From positions 143,535 to 207,534 of the forward strand of contig DAIPXZ010000003.1 in assembly GCA_036782995.1 (NCBI GenBank): a stretch of 64,000 bases of DNA, read 5' to 3'. The position numbers were made by a program, and so were the translations under genes. Positions 52,931-61,295 of this stretch are shown here, piece after piece (the stretch's first letter is position 1; each line of letters begins with the position of its first letter). The stretch comes from DAIPXZ01 sp036782995. Lineage in GTDB: Bacteria; Bacillota; Clostridia; Saccharofermentanales; Saccharofermentanaceae. The notes below the pieces were generated by a model that worked only from the letters and a program-made list of their open reading frames with translations, had not been told where the DNA came from and did no database searches.

Positions 52931-53349
52931 TCATTCCTTACATTGCTGATGACGTGAGAGAAATACCTTCATCCGTGTTGGCATACATCGGAGATGCAGT
53001 ATACGAATTGTATGTTCGTTCTCATGTGGTTTCCCGCTTGGGAGGACAATCCGGAAAAATTCATAAGCGCGTTATAGAATATGTGAAGGCACCGTCGCAA
53101 GCGCGTGCTGTTCGTACCCTTATGGATGAACTCTCAGAAGAGGAACAGGGCGTTTTTCGACGTGGGAAGAATAGTCATCAAGGGAGTATGGCCAAAAATG
53201 CGAGTCCAGCCGATTACAAGTATGCAACGGGCTTGGAAGCATTAATCGGCTATCTTTATATCACGGATCAAGAAATCCGATTGGAAGAAGTCATGACGAG
53301 AATTTTTGTTATCCTCGAATCGACTCCGGAAGTAAAGGAGAATCATTAA
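52927..53349 (+). CDS. mrnC: Mini-ribonuclease III (MrnC)
   Basis: A 140-residue RNase III-like nuclease without the dsRNA-binding domain, which matures 23S rRNA in Firmicutes. LAYIGDAVYELYVR contains the catalytic acidic signature. VKAPSQARAV, RRGKNSH and YKYATGLEALIGYLY complete the family pattern. ATGA overlap with cysS and a stop-start overlap with rlmB. The cysS-mrnC-rlmB order is the standard Firmicute one. Confidence 0.95.
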   Translation: MIIPYIADDVREIPSSVLAYIGDAVYELYVRSHVVSRLGGQSGKIHKRVIEYVKAPSQARAVRTLMDELSEEEQGVFRRGKNSHQGSMAKNASPADYKYATGLEALIGYLYITDQEIRLEEVMTRIFVILESTPEVKENH

Positions 53350-54329
53350 TGGCAGTGGGTAGAAATGCGGACAAGAGCCGTGGCAAAGGCAATAGAGATT
53401 TTGGGGGACCGAAAAAACCATTTAATCGCGATTCGCGCGACCGCACGAATCCGGGTCGGCGTCCCAGTGGTGCAGGTCCAGTGGGATATGCGAAGAAAAA
53501 AACTTTCGACACACAAAGAGAAGACGGAGCATCATCTTCTTCTGGTGAATTATCTTCACCGACAAATGATCGTTTGGAAGGCAGAAACCCGATTATGGAG
53601 GCGCTCCGCGCCGGTCGTACCATTAATAAACTTTATGTTGCAAAGAATGACGAAACGAATCGACGTGATCCGTCAGCTGGCAGGGTTGTTGCCATGGCGA
53701 AGGAGAAGGGAATTCCGGTGATGGAAGTCCCGAGAAAGAATCTCGACGATATGTCGCAAACACATAACCATCAGGGCATTATTGCAATGGTAGCAAGTCA
53801 TGAGTATTCCGATATTGATGATATGATTCAAGCAGCCAAGGATAAAGGCGAGGCACCTCTTTTGGTCTTGCTTGACGAATTAAAAGATGCCTACAATCTC
53901 GGATCGATATTGCGTATAGCAGATGCAGCCGGTGTTCATGGAGTTATTATTCCTGTTCATCGTTCTATTGGATTGGATTCTATGGTAGCAAAGGCATCGG
54001 CTGGTGCCATCGAATATGTGCCCGTAGCACGCGTGAATAATTTGTCACGCACACTGCTCGAACTGAAGGAAAAAGGTTTTTGGGTAGCAGGGACGGATGC
54101 ATCAGGTACGATATCATTTGATAAGGCGGATTTGTCCGGACCAATGGTTATCGTAATCGGTAGTGAGGGAGAAGGAATGAGCAATAATGTGAAAGATAAA
54201 TGCGATTACCTGCTCTCTATACCGATGCAAGGACATGTGAATAGCTTGAATGCGGCAGTAGCTGCGGGAATCGTTATCTTTCAGGCAAAAAAATTGCAAA
54301 ACAGAGGTATAATGAATCCAACTGAATGA
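53349..54329 (+). CDS. rlmB: 23S rRNA 2'-O-methyltransferase RlmB (TrmH family)
   Basis: SPOUT methyltransferase of 326 residues. The catalytic region spans about 75-326: EGRNPIMEALRAGRTINKLYVAK (substrate domain), NLGSILRIADAAGVHG, IGSEGEGMSNNVKDKCD and the knot motif IPMQGHVNSLNAAVAAGI. The first ~75 residues are an unusual basic, Gly/Arg/Ser-rich low-complexity tail, probably an RNA-binding extension. Confidence 0.94.
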   Translation: MAVGRNADKSRGKGNRDFGGPKKPFNRDSRDRTNPGRRPSGAGPVGYAKKKTFDTQREDGASSSSGELSSPTNDRLEGRNPIMEALRAGRTINKLYVAKNDETNRRDPSAGRVVAMAKEKGIPVMEVPRKNLDDMSQTHNHQGIIAMVASHEYSDIDDMIQAAKDKGEAPLLVLLDELKDAYNLGSILRIADAAGVHGVIIPVHRSIGLDSMVAKASAGAIEYVPVARVNNLSRTLLELKEKGFWVAGTDASGTISFDKADLSGPMVIVIGSEGEGMSNNVKDKCDYLLSIPMQGHVNSLNAAVAAGIVIFQAKKLQNRGIMNPTE

Positions 54330-54348
54330 AAAGGATGCATTGGTTTTC

Positions 54349-55713
54349 ATGCGTAACGAAAATCGTCTCACAAGAAATCATTTCACATTTCGAATTTGGT
54401 TAGTCGCTCTGGCCATCTCTTTTTTGATGCCCATGCTTACGTCATGCCAAAATGTCAACGAGAAGTGGGATCCGTTACATATTTCAACACAGGAGATCGA
54501 TGCGGCTGAGCTCGCTCGCTTGATTGTCGACAGTCTCGTTAGTGAGGATATGGAGAGTGATTATCGATCAATTCCTGCCACACAACGCGACGACATGAGT
54601 TATAGCCAATATGCCGAATACATTGATTTATTGCAGAATTTATGCCCGACAATATGTAATGTTGAATCATTCCGCTTTCTATCAACGGATGAGAGCAGTA
54701 CTTTACTTGCCGAAATGGCGAATGGATTGTCACCTGATTATGCAGATTTGGTGTTGCAATCGATTCCTTTCGAAATCACTTTTGAAAGGAATAGTGAAGG
54801 CATCGAGACTGCGATTGTTTATTTGCAAACCGACGAGAATGGTGTTCCTTTTATTTCTACACGCTGGGTGAATCGTTTGTCTGAACTTGTTAATTATTCG
54901 ATTCATTATTTTGAAGCAATGAATGGTGATAATTTGGATGCGATTCAATCTTTAGTTTGCACAAATCAATCATCATTCACATTCCCAGAGCGCATTCTGA
55001 CGCAAAAGGCTTTAGCCATCTATGACTTTTATCGATTAAACGTCAAATCGTCAGTCGAGCAGTATCGTGTAACAGTGTTAAATGCCAAGCAAGTCTGTGT
55101 GACGCAGCCAGAGGTCATGGACGAGAGCAACGCCTCGTATGAATCGCGAATCGTTTCTTTTACCTATTCCGATTCAGATACGATTCTTGTTTCGGATCCA
55201 ATGGTGAGCTCACTTCGCTCGAGTGATTTATACCTATACTATAATGGTGCGCGATGCCTCCGTATCGGTGAGACGGCGACATCACTGCAATTGATTAGCT
55301 TGTTCGGTGAACCGGTTTCTACATCATTTGGGCCGCAGTTGTATTTTGAAGATACCGAAGAGGGAGAACACATCATCTACCGCAATATAGTGATAAAGTA
55401 TCCTACGTTTCAATTGACAGTACGCGGTGTAGAAAATAAGGATGGTTCATGGGATGGCCGATTGATACGTTTCCGCATTTTCACGACGGGAACAGAGACG
55501 TCTTTAGGCGCATACTTTACGAATAGCAGTGATATTTTCGATGTTTTGTATCGTTATCCTTTTGCGGATGAAACAGATTATCTTATTACAAATGAGATAG
55601 AAGGTGCGAATTACACCTTGGAAGTTCACTTTAAGCCTGTTGAAGCAGATGGTGGGGTCTCGGGAAACATTGATTCCTATATTTTGACCTTGGATGATGA
55701 GTTTAATATCTAA
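54349..55713 (+). CDS. Putative lipoprotein, unknown function
   Basis: I do not recognise the family. A signal sequence (RIWLVALAISFLMPMLTSC) ends in the lipobox LTSC, so the mature protein should be lipid-anchored at Cys and exposed outside. The rest (~420 residues) is soluble, with an N-terminal helical half and a C-terminal beta-rich half. LRIGETATSLQLISLFGEPVS resembles the repeats of some secreted Firmicute domains. The start is uncertain: TTG at 54340 has better spacing to AAAAGGA, while the ATG at 54349 is the better codon. Confidence 0.7.
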   Translation: MRNENRLTRNHFTFRIWLVALAISFLMPMLTSCQNVNEKWDPLHISTQEIDAAELARLIVDSLVSEDMESDYRSIPATQRDDMSYSQYAEYIDLLQNLCPTICNVESFRFLSTDESSTLLAEMANGLSPDYADLVLQSIPFEITFERNSEGIETAIVYLQTDENGVPFISTRWVNRLSELVNYSIHYFEAMNGDNLDAIQSLVCTNQSSFTFPERILTQKALAIYDFYRLNVKSSVEQYRVTVLNAKQVCVTQPEVMDESNASYESRIVSFTYSDSDTILVSDPMVSSLRSSDLYLYYNGARCLRIGETATSLQLISLFGEPVSTSFGPQLYFEDTEEGEHIIYRNIVIKYPTFQLTVRGVENKDGSWDGRLIRFRIFTTGTETSLGAYFTNSSDIFDVLYRYPFADETDYLITNEIEGANYTLEVHFKPVEADGGVSGNIDSYILTLDDEFNI

Positions 55714-55747
55714 TCCATGCTACGAGCAAGGGTTTACTAATGGGATA

Positions 55748-56491
55748 TTATTCCGTTAATACATGTGAGAGTTCATTGATTTCTTCTTCTGACAAACCGC
55801 AAGTGAGCAAGTATTTTTCCATACTGCCTTCGTAATGCTGGTCGATGTGATCGAGAAGCATTTCCATATTTGAAGCATCAGAGCGATAGATGTGCCTCAC
55901 GTTATCTTCGACCTTTGCCATGAGGGGCTTTACTAAATCCAAAATTAATGAGTATGAAATAGCATAGTTGGAAATGATATTTTCCCGTGAGACACCTGCT
56001 AAAGAATACAAGATGGCGGTAATGATGCCAGTGCGATCTTTACCATGCATGCAATGAAAAAGTATGGTGCGCGGTGATTCCGCAATAATGGTGCGTAATA
56101 CTTTGGCAAGTAAGGGACGAGAGTTTTCGAAAATCCACACATAAAGATATCCCAGAGAATTATTGATGACCATAGGCATCATCGGATCATTGTCCAAATC
56201 ATCGGGATTGGTTGATAACAACGGCAAATTATAGTAAGTGCAGTTTGGATTGTCACGAAAGAAAGTCTTATGTGCGAGTGCTTCTTCCGGTGAACGCAAG
56301 TCAATTATGACATCAATCGGATAGGTGAGCAATTTATCTGCTTCTTCACGAGTAAGTGTGTCTGGTGCATCGGAACGCACAAAGCGATGAGATAGTGTAA
56401 TGCCTCCGTTTTTTATGGGCATATTTCCTAAGTCACGTGCGTTAAATAAATGATTGAGGAGAATTCTTTGGTTTGTCGGATCAACTTGCAT
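55748..56491 (-). CDS. Tyrosine/serine protein phosphatase (Y_phosphatase3 type)
   Basis: A 247-residue cysteine phosphatase. The signature loop HCMHGKDRTGI holds the nucleophilic Cys and the Arg. The N-terminus has NARDLGNMPIKNGGITL and RSDAPDTLTREEADKLL, then IDLRSPEE, all typical of bacterial PTP/lipid phosphatases of this family (related to Listeria LipA and Mycobacterium PtpB). The start at 56491 is preferred, with CGGAG 10 nt upstream. A GTG at 56500 is too close to that site. No signal peptide is seen, so it is likely cytoplasmic. Confidence 0.88.
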   Translation of the reverse strand: MQVDPTNQRILLNHLFNARDLGNMPIKNGGITLSHRFVRSDAPDTLTREEADKLLTYPIDVIIDLRSPEEALAHKTFFRDNPNCTYYNLPLLSTNPDDLDNDPMMPMVINNSLGYLYVWIFENSRPLLAKVLRTIIAESPRTILFHCMHGKDRTGIITAILYSLAGVSRENIISNYAISYSLILDLVKPLMAKVEDNVRHIYRSDASNMEMLLDHIDQHYEGSMEKYLLTCGLSEEEINELSHVLTE

Positions 56492-56500
56492 ATTGTTCAC

Positions 56501-56755
56501 ACTCCGAAAAAATTATACATGATATTGAGTTCAAAATCACGAAAATCCTAATGAACAATATCATTATATATAGGATTTGTTATAGAGCAGCAATTCGATG
56601 TTTTTTGGCATAACTGTCATCAAGCATCTGAAAATAAATAGGTGTGTTAATGTAACTCGTGAAAACTTATGTGTTTCCATACCGAGGTATCGATTCGTGT
56701 GTTTGAGATAACTGCGAAACCGTTGGAAAAAGAATTATTTTTAGCAAATTTACCA
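56501..56755. other. AT-rich intergenic region
   Basis: This is the gap between the divergent phosphatase and the tRNA promoter. I see no coding frame and no RNA class I recognise, only AT-rich stretches such as ATTATATATAGG near 56563, which may hold the phosphatase promoter. Confidence 0.4.
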
Positions 56756-56784
56756 TTGACATATCAGAGTCGGTGGCTTAAAAT
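56756..56784 (+). promoter_or_regulatory. Promoter of tRNA-Arg
   Basis: A perfect TTGACA (56756-56761) and TAAAAT (56779-56784) are 17 bp apart, 39 bp ahead of the tRNA. Confidence 0.8.
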
Positions 56785-56823
56785 ACATCATGCTGTTAGA
56801 AGTGATGACTTCTTAAGTGATAT

Positions 56824-56900
56824 GCGCCCGTAGCTCAACTGGATAGAGTGTCTGACTACGGATCAGAAGGTTGTGGATTCGATCTCTGCCGGGCGCGCCA
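56824..56900 (+). tRNA. tRNA-Arg (anticodon ACG)
   Basis: A 77-nt cloverleaf with acceptor stem GCGCCCG / CGGGCGC, discriminator G and encoded CCA. The anticodon stem TCTGA / TCAGA encloses the loop CTACGGA, with ACG at 56858-56860. It would read CGN codons after A34-to-inosine editing by the TadA deaminase at 22391-22918. Single tRNA with its own promoter and terminator. Confidence 0.97.
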
Positions 56901-56907
56901 TGATTTT

Positions 56908-56944
56908 GGGCGATATTCGATAAACCGGATATCGCCCATTTTTT
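56908..56944 (+). terminator. Terminator after tRNA-Arg
   Basis: GGGCGATAT / ATATCGCCC, with a 12-nt loop, is followed by ATTTTTTC. Confidence 0.9.
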
Positions 56945-57009
56945 CATCATTACAATGATTCAACGTCCGTTTTCCATATACGGCGACAATGAAAGGAGCT
57001 CAAAGAATC

Positions 57010-57780
57010 ATGAAAACGAAATCACTAGTAGCCGTCGTGCTTTCCATTTGCATGCTTTTTACATGCGGCTGCGAGGAAAAGTCAACGAAGTCTTTGCCAA
57101 CGGATATTCTTAATTGGATTCCATATACTGCTCCGGGAAGAGAATCGATTATGGAAGGTATGATTGGTGAGAAGGCGGATGAGAGTCTAACTCCCGGATT
57201 GAATGAGAATATCATTTTGACTTTTGAATCAACGGAGAATGGAACGATGTGCTATTTGGAAAATGCGAATCGTTCATATGCTTTTGATGGTTATCTTCAT
57301 ATTCATAATGGAACGAATTCATATGATGTTCGCGTATCGATGTTGATTCCGTCGAATTTTGAGCACTTTGAAGCGCCGTTGGAAGGCGATGCTGAAACAT
57401 ATGAATATGATGTTGTTGGTGATTACTATACATGGACAGATATTGAGAAGCCCTGCACGTTAGCTTTCGATTATTCTGATACGGCAGGAGAACAACCTGA
57501 TATTGCCATTGCTTCTGTTGACACAATTGACGATGACTTAATAAAGGCTTTATCCCTTTACTTTGTGAATTCAGGAATTGCATTTAATGCATACTATTCT
57601 TTCTATTACTATGTGACGATACCGAGCTTGGTAACGGATACCGGGTTTGATTATCTTTATGTGGTGGAGATTTATCCAGAAACTCTTACGGCATATGTTT
57701 ATTCGGTAGCGACAGGTGAATATTCGACATATACGCGAGACGTTCTTGTGGCTTCGGTTAGCATAAACCAAATTGAATAA
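57010..57780 (+). CDS. Putative lipoprotein, unknown function
   Basis: A 256-residue protein starting MKTKSLVAVVLSICMLFTCGCEE, a short lipoprotein signal; lipidation could be at the Cys after CG or at the one before. The mature part is acidic, rich in Tyr and beta strands (SFYYYVTIPSL, DYLYVVEIYPETLTAYVYS). No domain is recognised. An in-frame ATG at 56989 overlaps the ribosome site GAAAGGAG and is rejected. It sits between the tRNA terminator and the tig promoter, so it is probably monocistronic. Confidence 0.75.
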   Translation: MKTKSLVAVVLSICMLFTCGCEEKSTKSLPTDILNWIPYTAPGRESIMEGMIGEKADESLTPGLNENIILTFESTENGTMCYLENANRSYAFDGYLHIHNGTNSYDVRVSMLIPSNFEHFEAPLEGDAETYEYDVVGDYYTWTDIEKPCTLAFDYSDTAGEQPDIAIASVDTIDDDLIKALSLYFVNSGIAFNAYYSFYYYVTIPSLVTDTGFDYLYVVEIYPETLTAYVYSVATGEYSTYTRDVLVASVSINQIE

Positions 57781-57852
57781 TCGAATTCTCGAGATTACGC
57801 GAATTTCCTGTGTTTGGAGATTTTCGCAAACGGATAAATTTTCTTGTTTTCA

Positions 57853-57881
57853 TTGAAAGCATTAAAATGCTGTGGTAAAAT
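57853..57881 (+). promoter_or_regulatory. Promoter of tig
   Basis: TTGAAA (57853-57858) and TAAAAT (57876-57881) are 17 bp apart, with a 44-bp leader. Confidence 0.7.
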
Positions 57882-57925
57882 CATTATTCGTGTAAATAGC
57901 AAACAAATGTTGGAGGAATGTTTTT

Positions 57926-59248
57926 ATGGCATCATCAATCGAGAAGAAAGACGGCAATATTGTTGTCATTTCGTTAGAAGCTACTGCTGAAGAATTCAAT
58001 AACGCATTAGAAACAGCGTTCAAGAAGAATAAGAATCGTTTCCAGATTCCGGGTTTCCGTAAGGGTAAGGCTCCGCTGAAATTGGTGAAGCAATATTATG
58101 GTGAAGGCGTTCTTTATGATGATGCTATCGATGTTGTGGTAAATCCTCAATATTCCGCTGCCATTTCTGAACATAAGCTTGACGTCGTATCTCGTCCTGA
58201 AATCGACATCATCGAGATTGGTTCCGATAAGGGTATGAAGTATACTCTTACCGTTACTGTGAAACCAGAGGTAACATTGGGCGCTTATGAAAATATTGAA
58301 GCTCCTTATCACTATCATGCACCGACGGATGAAGATGTAAATGAAGACTTGAATCGTGTTGCAGAACGTAACGGCAGCTTTATTAATGTAGAAGATCGTG
58401 CTATTGAAGACGGCGATACGGTTACTATCGATTACGAAGGTTTCTGTGATGGCGTTGCCTTCGAAGGTGGTAAGGACGAAGGCCATGATTTGAAAATTGG
58501 CTCGAATTCCTTTATTCCTGGTTTTGAAGAACAATTAATCGGACATAACATCGATGAAGAATTCGACATCAATGTGAAGTTCCCGGATGAATATCACAGT
58601 GAAGATTTGAAGGGCAAGGATGCAATCTTCAAAATTAAGGTGCACGCGATTAAGGTAAAACAAATCCCGGCAATTGATGACGAGTTGGCGAAGGATGTCA
58701 GCGAGTTCGATACTTTGGATGAGTATAAAGCTGACCTTTTGAAGACAAAGACAGAGGCTGCTTTGAAGACGGCTGAGGATGCATTCCAGAACGAAGTCAT
58801 CAAGAAGGTATGCGAGAACGCGACTGTTGATGTACCGGCTTGCATGGTTGAGACCGAAGTCGGCGAGATGATTGAAGAACAATCGATGAGAATGAAATAT
58901 CAGGGCATTGAGCTCGAGCAATATCTCCAATATGTCGGTCAGACCATGGATGATTACAAGAAGAGCATGGAGCCTGTTGCATCGATGCGTGTAAAGACCA
59001 ACTTGGTTATCGAAGCATGCGGCAAAGCGATGAATATTGAAGCAACGGATGCTGATGTTGAAGAAGAAGCCGAGAAGATTGGTAAACAATACAACATGAG
59101 CAAGGAAGATGTTCTTACTCGCTTGGCAGGTAATGACGGCTTCATCCGCGAGAGCATCATCGGTCGCAAGACGGTCGAAGAGATTTGCAAGACAGCGAAG
59201 AAGGTTGACGCACCTTGCGAATGTGGTCACGATCACGACCACGAGTAA
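57926..59248 (+). CDS. tig: Trigger factor
   Basis: Ribosome-bound chaperone and prolyl isomerase, 440 residues. The ribosome-binding domain has the signature GFRKGKAPLKLV. The FKBP-like domain (about 150-245) has DGDTVTIDYEGFCDGVAFEGG and IPGFEEQLIGHN. The C-terminal chaperone arms follow. The last residues (CECGHDHDHE) form a short Cys/His-rich tail that could bind metal. In Firmicutes tig is usually followed by clpP-clpX; here clpX follows and clpP does not. Confidence 0.97.
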   Translation: MASSIEKKDGNIVVISLEATAEEFNNALETAFKKNKNRFQIPGFRKGKAPLKLVKQYYGEGVLYDDAIDVVVNPQYSAAISEHKLDVVSRPEIDIIEIGSDKGMKYTLTVTVKPEVTLGAYENIEAPYHYHAPTDEDVNEDLNRVAERNGSFINVEDRAIEDGDTVTIDYEGFCDGVAFEGGKDEGHDLKIGSNSFIPGFEEQLIGHNIDEEFDINVKFPDEYHSEDLKGKDAIFKIKVHAIKVKQIPAIDDELAKDVSEFDTLDEYKADLLKTKTEAALKTAEDAFQNEVIKKVCENATVDVPACMVETEVGEMIEEQSMRMKYQGIELEQYLQYVGQTMDDYKKSMEPVASMRVKTNLVIEACGKAMNIEATDADVEEEAEKIGKQYNMSKEDVLTRLAGNDGFIRESIIGRKTVEEICKTAKKVDAPCECGHDHDHE

Positions 59249-59400
59249 TGATTATTGATTCGCCAGAATTATCTAATGACTCCGCATCCGACGAATATGC
59301 ATGGACGGAAAGCAAACTTTAAACAAGCAGTAATATTATGGTAGTAAACGGCGATTGATTCACCCCGACACTTCGGGTAACATGAAAATAGACAGACATG

Positions 59401-59444
59401 AGAGCTGTTGTTATGACATGATTATTTTTGTCAGCAACAGCTCT
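59401..59444 (+). other. Long hairpin in the clpX leader
   Basis: The outer stem AGAGCTGTTG / CAACAGCTCT and inner stem TGACA / TGTCA lie just before the clpX ribosome site. A smaller hairpin, CCCGA-CACT-TCGGG, lies near 59362-59375. TTG follows the large stem, so it is not a convincing terminator. It may be a regulatory leader structure. Confidence 0.45.
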
Positions 59445-59466
59445 TGTACGTAAAGGAGAAATTTTT

Positions 59467-60801
59467 ATGTCCGACGATAAGACACGCAAGGATTCCGACA
59501 AGAAATCGGGCGGCAATTTTCCACCGATTATTCGGTGCTCATTTTGCTCGAAAACCGAACAAGAAGTCGCAAGAATGCTTGCAGGCCCGAATGATATTTT
59601 CATCTGTAACGAATGTATTGATTTATGCGAGTCAATTATTTCCGAAGATGATGCTTGTAACGCCAAGGAGACGATGCGACCGGGGGTTATGGATCATTTG
59701 CCAACACCTAGTGAGCTCAAAGAGGAGCTTGACCAATATGTTATCGGTCAGGATGTGGCGAAGAAAGCATTATCGGTTGCCGTTTACAATCACTACAAAC
59801 GCGTTTATTCGAAGGTAAGTACGAATGATGACGTGGAGCTTACGAAGAGTAACATCTTGCTGATTGGACCGACTGGTAGCGGTAAAACGCTCTTGGCACA
59901 GACACTGGCACGCATCTTGAATGTACCGTTTGCTATGGCGGATGCTACGGCATTAACGGAAGCCGGATATGTCGGTGAAGACGTCGAAAATATCCTCTTG
60001 AAGCTTTTGCAAAGTGCGGATTTCAATGTGGATATTGCACAACGCGGTATCATCTATATCGATGAGATTGATAAGATTACTCGTAAATCCGATAATCCGT
60101 CGATTACACGTGATGTCAGCGGCGAAGGTGTGCAACAGGCTCTATTGAAAATTTTGGAGAGTACAGTAGCCAATGTTCCTCCGCAAGGCGGCAGAAAGCA
60201 CCCACATCAAGAGTTTATTCAAATTGATACGACCAATATTCTTTTCATTTGCGGTGGTGCATTTGATGGCATTGAGAAGATAATCGAGACACGTGTCGGA
60301 AAGAAATCATTTGGTTTCGGCGCCGAGATTGAATCGAAGCAAGAAAAGCATGCCGGTGAATGGCTGAAAGAGCTGATTCCGCAGGACCTTTTGAAGTTTG
60401 GATTGATTCCGGAGTTCATCGGACGTGTACCGGTAACCGTTTCTCTGGACGGCTTGGACGAAGAAGCCTTAGTGAAGATTCTTCGCGAACCAAAGAATGC
60501 ATTGCTTAAGCAATATGCAAAAATGCTGAAGATGGATGGCGTTGAGCTCGAATTCACCGATGACGCCGTCGTTGAGATTGCCAAGAGTGCTATTTCACGT
60601 AATACTGGTGCACGCGGACTTCGTGCAATTCTCGAAGAAATCATGATTGATATTATGTATGATATTCCTTCTCGTGAAGATGTCGTGAAGTGCATCGTAT
60701 CAAAGGAATGTATTACTGAGAAGAAAGAACCAGAATTAATTCTCGGAGCTAAGCCAAAAAAACGAGCACCTCGTGAGAAGAGCCGTGAGATCGGCGCATA
60801 A
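59467..60801 (+). CDS. clpX: ATP-dependent Clp protease ATP-binding subunit ClpX
   Basis: AAA+ unfoldase of 444 residues. The zinc-binding domain has CSFCSKTEQEV and CNECIDLC. The AAA domain has Walker A GPTGSGKT, Walker B IIYIDEIDK and GYVGEDVEN. The pore-adjacent ClpP-contact loop, usually (I/L/V)GF, reads FGF at 282-284. The start ATG follows AAAGGAGAA. A terminator follows directly, and neither clpP nor lon is adjacent. Confidence 0.97.
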   Translation: MSDDKTRKDSDKKSGGNFPPIIRCSFCSKTEQEVARMLAGPNDIFICNECIDLCESIISEDDACNAKETMRPGVMDHLPTPSELKEELDQYVIGQDVAKKALSVAVYNHYKRVYSKVSTNDDVELTKSNILLIGPTGSGKTLLAQTLARILNVPFAMADATALTEAGYVGEDVENILLKLLQSADFNVDIAQRGIIYIDEIDKITRKSDNPSITRDVSGEGVQQALLKILESTVANVPPQGGRKHPHQEFIQIDTTNILFICGGAFDGIEKIIETRVGKKSFGFGAEIESKQEKHAGEWLKELIPQDLLKFGLIPEFIGRVPVTVSLDGLDEEALVKILREPKNALLKQYAKMLKMDGVELEFTDDAVVEIAKSAISRNTGARGLRAILEEIMIDIMYDIPSREDVVKCIVSKECITEKKEPELILGAKPKKRAPREKSREIGA

Positions 60802-60829
60802 GTCTTTTTCGATTCTATAAACAAACAAT

Positions 60830-60876
60830 CATCCTGAGGTGGTATAATCAATATATAACCTCAGGATGTTTTTCTT
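60830..60876 (+). terminator. Terminator after clpX
   Basis: The perfect 11-bp stem CATCCTGAGGT / ACCTCAGGATG with a 17-nt loop is followed by TTTTTCTT. The loop contains a TATAAT. Confidence 0.85.
60840..60848 (+). promoter_or_regulatory. Extended -10 promoter inside the clpX terminator
   Basis: TGGTATAAT (TGn-TATAAT) starts at the last base of the terminator's left arm and runs into its loop. A transcript starting near 60855 would lack the left arm and so escape the terminator. It would serve the small membrane protein and glucokinase genes. Confidence 0.5.
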
Positions 60877-60925
60877 ACGGATCAGTGATTTGATCCAACG
60901 ATATCGGTTCCCGGAGGATCATACA

Positions 60926-61291
60926 TTGGCTAAAAAGCTCAAACAAATGATCAGCGATGCTGAAAATCTTTTGCACTCTCTATCGAACGAAAAAACAACA
61001 GCGGAACAACAGCGCGAAATTGCTGCGATGATTCGACGTTTATCGACATGGCTTCCTTATATGCAACACGAGAGGCTTATCCATCTTATTGTGACTTGCT
61101 TGTTTGCCATTGTTGCTTTCATCGTCTTGGGCATTCTATTGTATACGTTACAATGGTCGTTGGCGATATTGCTTCTGTTGATTGTTGTTTTGTTGATACC
61201 ATACATTTTCCATTATTTTCATTTGGAAAACGGAGTGCAACGACTTTATGATTTGATTGATGATTTGAACGAAAGAATGGAAATGGAGTAA
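60926..61291 (+). CDS. Small two-helix membrane protein, unknown function
   Basis: A 121-residue protein if started at TTG 60926, which has GGAGG 8 nt upstream. The ATG at 60866 lies in the 3' arm of the clpX terminator and has no ribosome site. The N-terminal ~55 residues are a charged helical region (KKLKQMISDAENLL, EQQREIAAMIRRL). Two adjacent hydrophobic helices follow (HLIVTCLFAIVAFIVLGILL and LAILLLLIVVLLIPYIFHYF), then a short charged tail. Five bp ahead of the glucokinase gene, so likely cotranscribed. No family recognised. Confidence 0.7.
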   Translation: MAKKLKQMISDAENLLHSLSNEKTTAEQQREIAAMIRRLSTWLPYMQHERLIHLIVTCLFAIVAFIVLGILLYTLQWSLAILLLLIVVLLIPYIFHYFHLENGVQRLYDLIDDLNERMEME

Positions 61292-61295
61292 TCTT

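Noticed and set aside
58535..59242. 235-codon minus-strand frame inside tig
   Set aside because: Antisense to the unmistakable trigger factor. The hydrophobic look comes from the complementary strand of charged codons.
59249..59466. CIRCE or CtsR operator ahead of clpX
   Set aside because: I looked for TTAGCACTC-N9-GAGTGCTAA and for GGTCAAA direct repeats and found neither. Only hairpins of another sequence are present.
60866..60925. ATG 60866 as start of the small membrane protein
   Set aside because: The codon is in the right arm of the clpX terminator and has no ribosome site, while TTG 60926 has GGAGG at good spacing.
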